Below, piece by piece: positions 7,426-15,470 of a DNA stretch of 64,000 nt (position 1 is its first letter; each line of letters opens with the position of its first letter). The stretch lies in contig CAUWDA010000007.1 of assembly GCA_963557075.1 (NCBI GenBank), positions 9,930-73,929 on the forward strand, in the 5' to 3' direction. The notes beneath the pieces are model-generated. The model did not search any database and had not been told where the DNA came from. It saw only the letters and a list, made by a program, of their open reading frames with translations. A program made the translations under genes and the position numbers. The DNA comes from Flavonifractor sp963557075. Lineage in GTDB: Bacteria > Bacillota > Clostridia > Oscillospirales > Oscillospiraceae.

Positions 7426-8283
7426 CTATGCCCGCAAAAAGCCCTTGCCGAAGATCTCGCTGGAATTGGCCACGATCATGAAGGCGTGAGGCTCGACCTC
7501 CTTCAAATAGCGGCGGAGGACCACCGCCTGGCCCCGGGACAGCACGGTGAGCACCACATAGTGGATGTCGTGGGTATAGGCCCCCTGAGCGGTCCACAGG
7601 GTGGCGCCTCGGCCCAGGGAGTGGGTCACAAAGTCACACACATTTTCCGGATTGGAGGTAATGACAAAGAAGGCCTTCCGCCGGTTGAGAGATTCAATGG
7701 CCGAGTCCACCAGCACCGACTTGAGGGCCAGACCCAGCAGAGAGCACAGTCCCGCCGTGGGGTTGAACACGAAGAGGGCGGCGGCGGCAATGGCCACATC
7801 GGAGATGAGCAGGGCGGTGCCCACGTCCAGACCGGTGTATTTTTTCAGGATCATGGCGGCGATATCGGTGCCGCCGGAGGAGGCGTCGATATTAAAGAGG
7901 ATGGCCGCACCCACAGCCGGCAGGATGACGGCGAAGAAGAGCTCCAGCATCAGCTGGTCGGTGAGGGGCTCGGTGAGGGGCCACACCAGGGAGAACACCT
8001 GGATCATACCCGCCGACAGCAGGGAGCAGTACACCGTTCGGAAGCCGAAGCTCCTGTCCAGCATAAGAAAGCCCAGGATCAGAAAGAGCACGTTGATGAT
8101 GCTGTTGTAGGTAGATGCGGACAGCATGGGCAGGACCTTGCCCAGCAGGATGGACAGGCCGGATACGCCGCCCATGGAGAAGTTGTTGGGAAACTTGAAG
8201 AAGTAGACCCCCACCGAGATCATGAGGGTGGCTACGTTCATCCAAAGGAATTCTTTCCAGAAACATTTTTTGTCTGCGGACAT
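7426..8283 (-). CDS. YitT-family membrane protein
   Basis: 285 residues from ATG 8283 (MSADKKCFW). Five to six hydrophobic segments in the first 190 residues correspond to the YitT/DUF161 membrane domain, with family glycines around FSMGGVSGLSILLG and DASSGGTDI. The C-terminal soluble part (about 205-280) is the DUF2179 domain (RKAFFVITSNP ... HAFMIVANSSEIFGKGF). The biochemical role of the family is not established. It follows the SLH/GH18 gene by 42 bases on the same strand and probably shares its transcript. Confidence 0.88.
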   Translation of the reverse strand: MSADKKCFWKEFLWMNVATLMISVGVYFFKFPNNFSMGGVSGLSILLGKVLPMLSASTYNSIINVLFLILGFLMLDRSFGFRTVYCSLLSAGMIQVFSLVWPLTEPLTDQLMLELFFAVILPAVGAAILFNIDASSGGTDIAAMILKKYTGLDVGTALLISDVAIAAAALFVFNPTAGLCSLLGLALKSVLVDSAIESLNRRKAFFVITSNPENVCDFVTHSLGRGATLWTAQGAYTHDIHYVVLTVLSRGQAVVLRRYLKEVEPHAFMIVANSSEIFGKGFLRA

Positions 8284-8325
8284 GATGGGGGGACCTCCTC
8301 TTCTTCTCTGCACCCGGAGAGCGGA

Positions 8326-9984
8326 TCAGCGGGCGGCTTTGACAGCGCTCCAGACGTCATAACCGGTGGAGGTGGGAATGGTACCCACCCGCCAGAGGGA
8401 GACGCCGGTGACGCCGAACATCCGGGCCAGCTGCAGCTTGTCCGTAACGCTGCGGGCGTCCTCATACCAGACCTTGTAGCGGCTGCCGTCCTCGGCGGTG
8501 TAGAGGGCCCAGGGGTTGCGGTACTTCTCGCTGTAGGTCACCTCGGTATCCGGCTGGGCCAGCCGGGCGGCCAGGGTGGCGGGGCCGGGGTGATAGAGGG
8601 TGTCGTCCAGCAGCCGCCCCGCCTCGTCCACGTGGAACCCGGCGGTGGAGAAGGAGATGGCCAGCGCCACTTTGCCCACGTCGGCCACACCGGTGGCCGG
8701 GTCTGTGATGTCCCGCAGGGCCTCATACACGCTGGGGAAGGGGGTGACGGGGGAGGTGGTGTTGCCGGTGCCCACATAGGAGGACGGGATGGAGGTCCAC
8801 TGGTAGTCATGGGCCATCAAAATTACCTTGTCACACACCTCGCCCAGGCCCCGGTAGTCAAAGCCGGTATACCAGGTGTCGGGCTGGACGCAGACGTACA
8901 GCGCCTTGCCGGCGGGGAGGGCGGCCCGCAGTTCTCTCATAAAGGTGACATAATTCTTTTTTATGGTTTCCCCTTTCAGACCCTCGAAGTCAATGGTCAG
9001 CCCGGCATAGTCCCCGGCGGCTGACGCCAGGGCGCTGATGGCCTGGGCCCGGGCGCCGGCGTCATTGACCACTGCCGCCACAGTGGAGGAGGCGGTCCCG
9101 TCGGCCAGGGTCACCGAATCGGCGGCAGAGCCGAACACACACAGGTTGTAATCCACCCCGTGGCTGTCAAAGTAATCGGTAGCAGGGGAGGGGTCGGAGG
9201 GGCGCACCCAGTCGTTGCCTCCGGCGCTGGTGGAGTTGAGGGTGGGGCCGTCCGGGCCGTATTCCAGCCGGGCCCAGCCCAGGCTGACAGCGTCCATGTC
9301 GCCGGTCAGATTGATCTGGGCATAGGAGGAGAAGGCGTAAAAGCCATGCAGGAAGTCCACCTTGGAGATGTACCGCTCATAGACCCGCACCAGCATGGCG
9401 GCGGCCTCCTCCCGGGTGGCGGAGTGGGCAGGGAGGAACTTCAGCTGGCCGTTGGGGCCGGACACACCGCGGATCATGCCGATATCGTAGGCGATGGCGA
9501 TGTAGCCATGGTTGCCGGTCACGTCGCTGAAGGGGAGGGACAGGGCGGACAGGTCCTGGGCCAGAGTGTCATACCCCAGGGCCCGAACCAGCATCACCGC
9601 CATCTCCTCCCGGCTGATGAAGTCCAGAGGGCGGAAGGCGCCGCTGTCTGCCATCACGTTGTGGGCGCGGGCGGTTTCCACGGAGGAATAGTACCACTCG
9701 CCGGTGGGGCAGTCGATGTAGGAGGGGGTGGCGGGGGAGAGGACCTCCCAGCCGAACATACGGCACAGGATCGTGACAAATTCAGCCCGGGTGAGCTCCA
9801 CCCCGATGCCAAAGCGCCCGTCGAGATAGCCCTCCATCAGGCCGTAGTCCCTGGCCTTGTTGATGTCTGCCTGCGCCCAGTGGCCGTCGGTATCGGAAAA
9901 GGCCCGGGCCGGGGGAGACAGGGGGGCGGTGGAGAGAAGAAGGGCGGCAGTGAGGGCCGCCGCACAGAGCCGGCGTTTCATCAT
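8326..9984 (-). CDS. SLH-domain protein with GH18 (YaaH/SleL-like) catalytic domain
   Basis: 552-residue secreted protein. A signal peptide (about 1-28, ending PARA) is followed by three S-layer homology repeats at about 29-210 (FSDTDGHWAQADINKARDYG first), which bind cell-wall polymers. A C-terminal TIM-barrel-like domain (about 215-545) resembles GH18 cortex-lytic or chitinase-like enzymes. GLTIDFEGL near residue 330 aligns with the catalytic DxxDxDxE strand, with the final acidic residue as Glu. A role in peptidoglycan hydrolysis is inferred. GGAGG lies 9 bases before ATG 9984; a second ATG follows immediately. Confidence 0.85.
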   Translation of the reverse strand: MMKRRLCAAALTAALLLSTAPLSPPARAFSDTDGHWAQADINKARDYGLMEGYLDGRFGIGVELTRAEFVTILCRMFGWEVLSPATPSYIDCPTGEWYYSSVETARAHNVMADSGAFRPLDFISREEMAVMLVRALGYDTLAQDLSALSLPFSDVTGNHGYIAIAYDIGMIRGVSGPNGQLKFLPAHSATREEAAAMLVRVYERYISKVDFLHGFYAFSSYAQINLTGDMDAVSLGWARLEYGPDGPTLNSTSAGGNDWVRPSDPSPATDYFDSHGVDYNLCVFGSAADSVTLADGTASSTVAAVVNDAGARAQAISALASAAGDYAGLTIDFEGLKGETIKKNYVTFMRELRAALPAGKALYVCVQPDTWYTGFDYRGLGEVCDKVILMAHDYQWTSIPSSYVGTGNTTSPVTPFPSVYEALRDITDPATGVADVGKVALAISFSTAGFHVDEAGRLLDDTLYHPGPATLAARLAQPDTEVTYSEKYRNPWALYTAEDGSRYKVWYEDARSVTDKLQLARMFGVTGVSLWRVGTIPTSTGYDVWSAVKAAR

Positions 9985-10050
9985 GGAAAGCAGCCTCCTT
10001 TGTGGTTGACCTGTTGCCGGCTCCGGGCGCCGGCGCTGGGAGTTATCCTT

Positions 10051-10079
10051 ATTTTATCAAAGCCTGGGAGAAAGTACAA
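10051..10079 (-). promoter_or_regulatory. Promoter of the SLH/GH18 gene
   Basis: Minus strand: TTGTAC, 17 bases, TAAAAT. The -10 box is 67 bases upstream of the start at 9984. Confidence 0.55.
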
Positions 10080-10188
10080 CGGAAATCGAAGCGAGTATAG
10101 GGGATAAACGCAAAAATACCTTGTCATATCAGACAAATTTGCTAAAAAGAGATGACGAGAGCAAAGTTTTTTGATAGAATATGGGCAG

Positions 10189-10217
10189 TTGAAGTGGATA
10201 AGAGAATCCGATACAAT
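10189..10217 (+). promoter_or_regulatory. Promoter of xpt
   Basis: TTGAAG (10189-10194), 17 bases, TACAAT (10212-10217), then the ribosome site AAGGAG and ATG 10250. The leader is too short for a guanine riboswitch and I see none of its conserved core. Confidence 0.6.
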
Positions 10218-10249
10218 GGAAATGAATTTTTTCTTAAGGAGACGGCGCC

Positions 10250-10822
10250 ATGAAGTTGTTGGAAGAGCGTATCCGCACCGATGGAAAGATCCGTGAGGGC
10301 GGCGTACTGAAAGTAGACAGTTTCCTCAACCATCAGATGGATGTGAAGCTGTTCCAGGAGATGGGTAAGGAATTTCTGCGCTTGTATAAGGACTGTGGGG
10401 TCACCAAGATTTTGACCATCGAGGCATCGGGGATCGGGATCGCGTGTGTGGCCGCGCAGTTTTTTGATTGTCCGGTGATCTTTGCCAAAAAGAACAAGAC
10501 CAAGAACATCGCCGGTGATGTGTACACGTCCAAGGTGGAGTCCTTCACCCACGGCAAGGTATATGATATCATCGTTTCCAAGGAGTTCCTGGGACCCGGG
10601 GACCGTGTGCTGGTCATTGATGATTTCCTGGCCAACGGCTCCGCCCTTCAGGGCTTGATCAAGCTGGTGCAGGATGCCGGGGCCACCCTGGTGGGGGCCG
10701 GTATCGCAGTGGAGAAGGCCTTCCAGCCCGGCGGCGACATGATCCGCGCGATGGGCGTGCGGGTGGAATCTCTGGCGAGAATCAAGAGCATGAGCGAGGA
10801 GAACGGCTTCGAGTTCTGCTGA
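10250..10822 (+). CDS. xpt: Xanthine phosphoribosyltransferase
   Basis: Converts xanthine plus PRPP to XMP in purine salvage. 190 residues, the usual length. The PRPP-binding motif VLVIDDFLANGSA is at about 121-133, and the N-terminus MKLLEERIRTDGKI is typical of Xpt. It sits upstream of the nucleoside importer nupNOPQ, a sensible salvage pairing. Its last 18 codons, stop and one further base (10768-10823) are repeated exactly at 10967-11022. The gene itself remains intact. Confidence 0.96.
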   Translation: MKLLEERIRTDGKIREGGVLKVDSFLNHQMDVKLFQEMGKEFLRLYKDCGVTKILTIEASGIGIACVAAQFFDCPVIFAKKNKTKNIAGDVYTSKVESFTHGKVYDIIVSKEFLGPGDRVLVIDDFLANGSALQGLIKLVQDAGATLVGAGIAVEKAFQPGGDMIRAMGVRVESLARIKSMSEENGFEFC

Positions 10823-11022
10823 GCTTCTTAAGACGGCGGAACCGTCCCGGCCAGAGATTCCACAACAAGCGGTTTGGGCTTGCCCCAAACCCTTGCCGCG
10901 GACGGAATTCACTTCCGCCCAGCGGGTGAAAAGAAGGGAACCCAAAGCGGCCAGCCGATTTGGGGCATCTCTGGCGAGAATCAAGAGCATGAGCGAGGAG
11001 AACGGCTTCGAGTTCTGCTGAG
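10768..11022 (+). repeat. Exact duplication of the xpt 3' end around a 143-bp structured insert
   Basis: The 56-base block at 10768-10823 (end of xpt, TGA and one G) recurs without mismatch at 10967-11022. Between them lie 143 bases (10824-10966) with no gene. This insert holds hairpins GTTTGGG/CCCCAAAC, a GGAATTCACTT-containing hairpin (10899-10919) and a terminal hairpin CCCAAA-CGGC/GCCG-TTTGGG ending just before the second copy. A similar arrangement follows nupQ. Confidence 0.92.
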
Positions 11023-11082
11023 GCCTGCCGGGATCTGCGGGCATCCGGAGGCCGCCCCCTACGGCTTGCTCCCAACGTTTTC

Positions 11083-11234
11083 GTAGGGGCCGATGTCCAC
11101 ATCGGCCCGCCCCGGTCCATTCCATCTGTAGGGGCCGGACACTGGCTGGCCAGATCCGCTCCCTTTCCGGCGGGCGGCAGGTTGCCGCCCCTACGGCGGA
11201 GATCACCCTTTCCGTAGGACGACCTGTGGTCGCC
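11083..11234. repeat. Cluster of four REP-like palindromes
   Basis: Four consecutive imperfect palindromes share the frame GTAGGGGC...GCCCC. The clearest are GGGCCGATGT/ACATCGGCCC (about 11087-11108) and GGGCGGCA/TGCCGCCC (about 11172-11190). Similar units recur at 50435-50493. This accounts for most of the 313-base gap between the xpt duplication and nupN; 11235-11320 holds nothing I can name. Confidence 0.7.
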
Positions 11235-11335
11235 TGTATACCTCTTATGTGTGTTCAGACCAGCCTGTCGGGAAGCGGGCTGTTTTGAAGGAAAGTTGGA
11301 AGTCAACAGGATTTTAAAAAGGAGGAACATTGGAC

Positions 11336-12610
11336 ATGAAGAAGAGAAAACTGCTTGCACTGCTCCTGGCCGGTTCCATGATGCTGGGCCTGGCCGCCTG
11401 TGGCGGAGAGCCCCAGGGTAACAGCGAGACCCCCGGCGGTGAGACGCCCGCCGGCAGCAGCGAGACCCCCTCTGCTGAGGGCAAGACCATCAAGGTGGGC
11501 CTGATCTGCATCGGCGACGAGAACGACCAGGGCTACACCTACAACTTTATCCGCGGCAAGGAAGCCGTCACTGAGATCCTGGCTGAGAAGGGCATCACCA
11601 TCGACTGGCAGATCAAGTGGAACATCGGCGAGGACTCCTCCTGCGAGGACGCCAACATCGAGCTGGCCGAGGCCGGCTGCGACATGATCATCAACAACTC
11701 CTACGGCTTTGAGCCCTTCATGCTGAAGGTGGCTCCCGACTACCCCGAGATCGAGTTTATCGCCTGCACCAACCAGGCCTCCGCTGTGGACGACCTGCCC
11801 AACACCCATAACGCCTTCGCCAACATCTACGAGGGCCGCTACCTGGCTGGTGTGGTGGCCGGCCTGAAGATGCAGGAGATGATCGACAACGGCGAGATCA
11901 CCGCCGACCAGGCCGTGATCGGCTATGTGGGCGCCTACTCCTTCGCCGAGGTGATCTCCGGCTTTACCGCCTACTACCTGGGCGCCAAGAGCGTCTGCCC
12001 CTCCGTCACCATGAAGGTGCAGTTCGTGGGCTCCTGGTCCAACGCTCCTGAGGAGGGCAACGCCGCCCAGGCCCTGTGCGACGCCGGCTGCGTTATGATC
12101 TCCCAGCACTCCGACAACACCACCCCCGCCACCGCTGCCCAGAACGCCGGCGCCTTCCACACCGGCTACAACAACGACATGATCGAGGTCGCCCCCGACG
12201 CCTCCCTCATCGGTACCCGCATCGACTGGTCCGTGTACTTTGCATACGCCATCGAGGCCGTGGCCAACGGCCAGGAGTTTGACCAGGATTGGTGCCACGG
12301 CATGGACGAGGGCGCTGTGGTCATGACTCCCCTGAACGAGGACATCGCCGCCGCCGGCACCGCTGAGAAGCTGGCCGAGGTGGAGGAGGCCCTCCGTTCC
12401 GGCGAGCTGCAGGTCTTCGACACCACCACCTTCACCGTGGAGGGCAAGCCCCTGACCAACTGCTTCGCGCTGGATACCGACGGCGACTTTACCGCAGACT
12501 CCGAGGAGGCCGTATTTGACGGCGCGTTCCACGAGTCCTACTTCCAGTCTGCGCCGTACTTCACCGTGCAGATCGACGGCATTGAGTGGCTCAACTCCGC
12601 GTTCGGCTAA
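11336..12610 (+). CDS. nupN: BMP-family nucleoside-binding lipoprotein of an ABC importer
   Basis: Extracellular substrate-binding protein. 424 residues. The signal peptide has lipobox LAAC (Cys22), followed by a Gly/Ser/Glu/Thr linker and a Med/PnrA-type periplasmic-binding fold (VGLICIGDENDQGYTYNF; EGRYLAGVVAGL). ATG 11336 lies 10 bases after GGAGG. An upstream TTG at 11330 is too near the ribosome site. The ATPase and two permeases follow, and xpt precedes, so purine nucleoside uptake is likely. A terminator-like hairpin separates it from the ATPase gene. Confidence 0.9.
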   Translation: MKKRKLLALLLAGSMMLGLAACGGEPQGNSETPGGETPAGSSETPSAEGKTIKVGLICIGDENDQGYTYNFIRGKEAVTEILAEKGITIDWQIKWNIGEDSSCEDANIELAEAGCDMIINNSYGFEPFMLKVAPDYPEIEFIACTNQASAVDDLPNTHNAFANIYEGRYLAGVVAGLKMQEMIDNGEITADQAVIGYVGAYSFAEVISGFTAYYLGAKSVCPSVTMKVQFVGSWSNAPEEGNAAQALCDAGCVMISQHSDNTTPATAAQNAGAFHTGYNNDMIEVAPDASLIGTRIDWSVYFAYAIEAVANGQEFDQDWCHGMDEGAVVMTPLNEDIAAAGTAEKLAEVEEALRSGELQVFDTTTFTVEGKPLTNCFALDTDGDFTADSEEAVFDGAFHESYFQSAPYFTVQIDGIEWLNSAFG

Positions 12611-12626
12611 TTGCTCCATGCATAAA

Positions 12627-12657
12627 GAAAAGAGGGCTGCCCCGCAGCCCTCTTTTC
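12627..12657 (+). terminator. Intra-operon terminator or attenuator after nupN
   Basis: A 14-bp perfect stem (GAAAAGAGGGCTGC with GCAGCCCTCTTTTC, loop CCC). The right arm supplies a TCTTTT tail. It probably lets the binding protein be made in excess over the ATPase and permeases. Confidence 0.75.
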
Positions 12658-12660
12658 CGC

Positions 12661-12674
12661 CTTTCCCGGGAAAT
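12661..12674. promoter_or_regulatory. Candidate Noc-binding site
   Basis: CTTTCCCGGGAAAT matches 13 of 14 bases of the Bacillus Noc site ATTTCCCGGGAAAT, with a perfect 12-bp palindromic core. It is intergenic, just past the nupN terminator. The window encodes a Noc. Confidence 0.5.
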
Positions 12675-12796
12675 TCCGGCAGAGCCGGTATGACCGCAGG
12701 GGGCGGCTTCCGGACGCCCCGATGGGACGAACGGCGGGCCGTCGGGGACGCCGGTCTCTGCGATAACGGCAGCACATGAACTGACTCACAGGAAGG

Positions 12797-14389
12797 ATGA
12801 CAGAATTGGAAGCTGTCCATGCAATCGAACTCAGGCACATCACCAAGCGCTTCGGCACCAAGGTGGTGGCAAACGACAACATCGACCTGACCATCGACCG
12901 GGGTGAGATCCTGTCCCTGCTGGGGGAAAACGGCAGCGGCAAGACCACCCTGATGAACATGCTCTCCGGGATCTACCTCCCTGACGAGGGTGAGATCCTG
13001 GTGGAGGGCAAGCCGGTGGCCATCCGTTCCCCCAAGGATGCCTTTCACTATGGCATCGGCATGATCCATCAGCACTACAAGCTGGTAGAGGTGTTCACCG
13101 CCGCGGAGAACATCGCCCTGGGCCTGGAGGGGAAGGAGCATGACCGCAAAACGGTGGCCGCTCAGGTGCAGGCCATCAGCGACAAGTATGGCTTTGGCAT
13201 CGACCCCAACAAAAAGGTGTACGACATGTCGGTGTCAGAGAAGCAGACGGTGGAGATCGTCAAGGTGCTCTATCGGGGGGCGGAGATCCTCATCCTGGAC
13301 GAGCCCACCGCCGTCCTCACCCCCCAGGAGACCGACCGGCTTTTCAACATCCTGCGGGCCATGAAGGCCGACGGCAAGGCCATCATTATCATCACCCACA
13401 AGCTGCACGAGGTGATGGACCTGTCCGACAAGGTGGCGGTGCTCCGCAAGGGCAAGTACATCGGCACCGTCAACACCGCCGAGACCGACCCTCAGAAGCT
13501 CACCGAGATGATGGTGGGTCATGCGGTGACTCTGAACATCGACCGGCCCCAGGCCAAGTACAAGGACCTGCGCCTGGAGGTCAAGGGACTGAACTGCCGC
13601 AACGGCGAGGGCCTGCCGGTACTGAAGGACATCTCCTTCCAGGCTTACGGCGGCGAGATCCTGGGTATCGCCGGTATCTCCGGCTCCGGTCAGAAGGAGC
13701 TGCTGGAGGCCATTGCCGGTCTCCAAAAGGCGGAATCCGGCCACATCTTCTACTATCCGCCCCACCCCAACAGCGACATCGCCGGCAACCATGTGCCGGT
13801 GGACAAGGCGGGGGAGGAGCTGGTGGGCAAGACCCCCGGCCAGATCCGCAAGGTGGGCGTCTCCCTGGCCTTCGTGCCCGAGGACCGGCTGGGCATGGGC
13901 CTGGTGGGCGGTATGGGCATGGTGGACAACATGATGCTCAAGACCTATAAGGACACCCCCGGCCCCCTGGTGGACCGGAAGGCCCCCAGGGCCCTGGCGG
14001 AGAAGCTCATCAACGAGCTGGAGATCGTCACCCCCGGAGTGGCCACCCCGGTGCGCCGCCTCTCCGGCGGCAACGTACAGAAGGTACTGGTGGGCCGGGA
14101 GATCGCCTCCGCCCCCACCGTGCTCATGACGGCCTATCCCGTCCGCGGCCTGGATATCAACTCCTCCTACACCATCTACCGCCTGCTCAACGAGCAGAAG
14201 ATGAAGGAAGTGGCGGTGCTGCTGGTGGGTGAGGATCTGGACGTGCTGCTGGAGCTGTGCGACCGGATCCTGGTGCTGTGCGGCGGACAGGTGTCCGGCG
14301 TGGTGGACGGGCCGTCCGCCACCAAGGAGCAGCTTGGCCTGCTCATGACCCGCGTAGGCGGCGGAAAGGAGGAACAGGACCATGCATGA
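12797..14389 (+). CDS. nupO: Nucleoside ABC importer ATPase with two ATP-binding domains
   Basis: 530 residues. The N-terminal ABC domain has Walker A GENGSGKTT (43-51) and ILILDEPTAVLTPQE. The second ABC domain carries GISGSGQKE and a signature LSGGNVQKVLVGRE, with a Walker B region reading VLMTAYPVRGLD. This layout is that of the RbsA/YufO group. ATG 12797 directly abuts GGAAGG, so the true start may be TTG 12806, which has correct spacing. It overlaps nupP by 8 bases. Confidence 0.92.
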   Translation: MTELEAVHAIELRHITKRFGTKVVANDNIDLTIDRGEILSLLGENGSGKTTLMNMLSGIYLPDEGEILVEGKPVAIRSPKDAFHYGIGMIHQHYKLVEVFTAAENIALGLEGKEHDRKTVAAQVQAISDKYGFGIDPNKKVYDMSVSEKQTVEIVKVLYRGAEILILDEPTAVLTPQETDRLFNILRAMKADGKAIIIITHKLHEVMDLSDKVAVLRKGKYIGTVNTAETDPQKLTEMMVGHAVTLNIDRPQAKYKDLRLEVKGLNCRNGEGLPVLKDISFQAYGGEILGIAGISGSGQKELLEAIAGLQKAESGHIFYYPPHPNSDIAGNHVPVDKAGEELVGKTPGQIRKVGVSLAFVPEDRLGMGLVGGMGMVDNMMLKTYKDTPGPLVDRKAPRALAEKLINELEIVTPGVATPVRRLSGGNVQKVLVGREIASAPTVLMTAYPVRGLDINSSYTIYRLLNEQKMKEVAVLLVGEDLDVLLELCDRILVLCGGQVSGVVDGPSATKEQLGLLMTRVGGGKEEQDHA

Positions 14390-15470
14390 ATCCAATACGC
14401 CCCTGATCCGCCTGGCCAAGCGGGACGGGATGTCCGGTGGCAAGGTGTGGGCCATTCGGGCCGGCTCCTTCCTGGCGGCCATCCTCATCAGCGCCCTCAT
14501 CTTCCTAGCCATGGGGCACAATCCCTTCGGGGCCTTCGGCACCATGATCGCCGGTTCCCTGGGCAAAAAGACCGCCATCCGCCAGACCGTGAAGATCGCC
14601 ATCCCCCTGCTGGGTACCGCTCTGGCCATTGCGCCCTGCTTCAAAATGCGCTTCTGGAACATCGGCGCAGAGGGACAGATCACCGCCGGCGCCGTGGGGG
14701 CCAGCTACTTTGCTCTCTTCTGGGCGGACCGGCTGCCCGCCCCGGTGCTGCTGGTGGTCATGGCCGTGGCCGGCGTCATCTGCGGCGGCCTGTGGGGCTT
14801 GGTCCCCGCCTTCTTCAAGGCCAAGTGGGGCACCAACGAGACCCTGTTCACCCTGATGATGAACTATATCATGATCGGTGTGGTCAAGTGGCTCCAGGGC
14901 GGCCCCTGGGAGGGCCGTCCCGGCTCTCAGATCATTCCTCAGTTCGACTCCGCCGCTGTACTGCCCAAGGTGCTGGGTGTTCACTGCGGTTGGATCATCG
15001 TGCTGGTCCTGACGGTGGCCATGTTCTTCTACATGAAGTACACCAAGCAGGGCTATGAGATCTCCGTCATCGGCGAGAGCGAGAACACCGCCCGGTATGC
15101 CGGTATGAACGTGGGCAAGATCATCATGCGCACCATGTTCCTCTCCGGCGGTATCGCCGGCCTGATGGGCTTCGTGGTGGCCTCCGGCGCGGACAATACC
15201 CTGTACTCCGGCGTGGCTGCCGGCGTGGGCTTTACCGCCATCACTGTGGCCTGGCTGGCCCAGCTCAATCCCTTTGCTATGGTGGGCATCTCCGTGCTGC
15301 TGGCGGTGCTGGAGAAGGGCGCAGACACCCTCCAGACCCAGCTGGCCGTCCCCGCCTCTATCTCGGACATCATCACCGGCATCTTCCTGTTCTGTATGCT
15401 GGGCTGCGAGTTCTTCATCAACTACCGCCTGATCTTCCGGGGCGGCCATAAGGAGGGGGCAAAACAATGA
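14382..15470 (+). CDS. nupP: Nucleoside ABC importer permease 1
   Basis: 362-residue integral membrane protein of the BPD_transp_2 (RbsC/YufP) family, with about eight to ten hydrophobic segments. Family features include FWNIGAEGQITAGAVGA and the EAA-like loop AGMNVGKIIMRTMFLSGGIAGLMG. It overlaps nupO by 8 and nupQ by 4 bases, so the three are translationally coupled. It pairs with NupQ to form the channel. Confidence 0.92.
   Translation: MHESNTPLIRLAKRDGMSGGKVWAIRAGSFLAAILISALIFLAMGHNPFGAFGTMIAGSLGKKTAIRQTVKIAIPLLGTALAIAPCFKMRFWNIGAEGQITAGAVGASYFALFWADRLPAPVLLVVMAVAGVICGGLWGLVPAFFKAKWGTNETLFTLMMNYIMIGVVKWLQGGPWEGRPGSQIIPQFDSAAVLPKVLGVHCGWIIVLVLTVAMFFYMKYTKQGYEISVIGESENTARYAGMNVGKIIMRTMFLSGGIAGLMGFVVASGADNTLYSGVAAGVGFTAITVAWLAQLNPFAMVGISVLLAVLEKGADTLQTQLAVPASISDIITGIFLFCMLGCEFFINYRLIFRGGHKEGAKQ

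Noticed and set aside
10085..10249. Guanine riboswitch upstream of xpt
   Set aside because: The conserved purine-aptamer core was looked for and not found; a sigma-A promoter lies too close to the start for an aptamer plus expression platform.
10768..11022. Diversity-generating retroelement (template/variable repeat) as an explanation of the gene-end duplications
   Set aside because: No reverse transcriptase is in the window, the xpt copies are identical, and the nupQ differences are silent rather than adenine-directed amino-acid changes.
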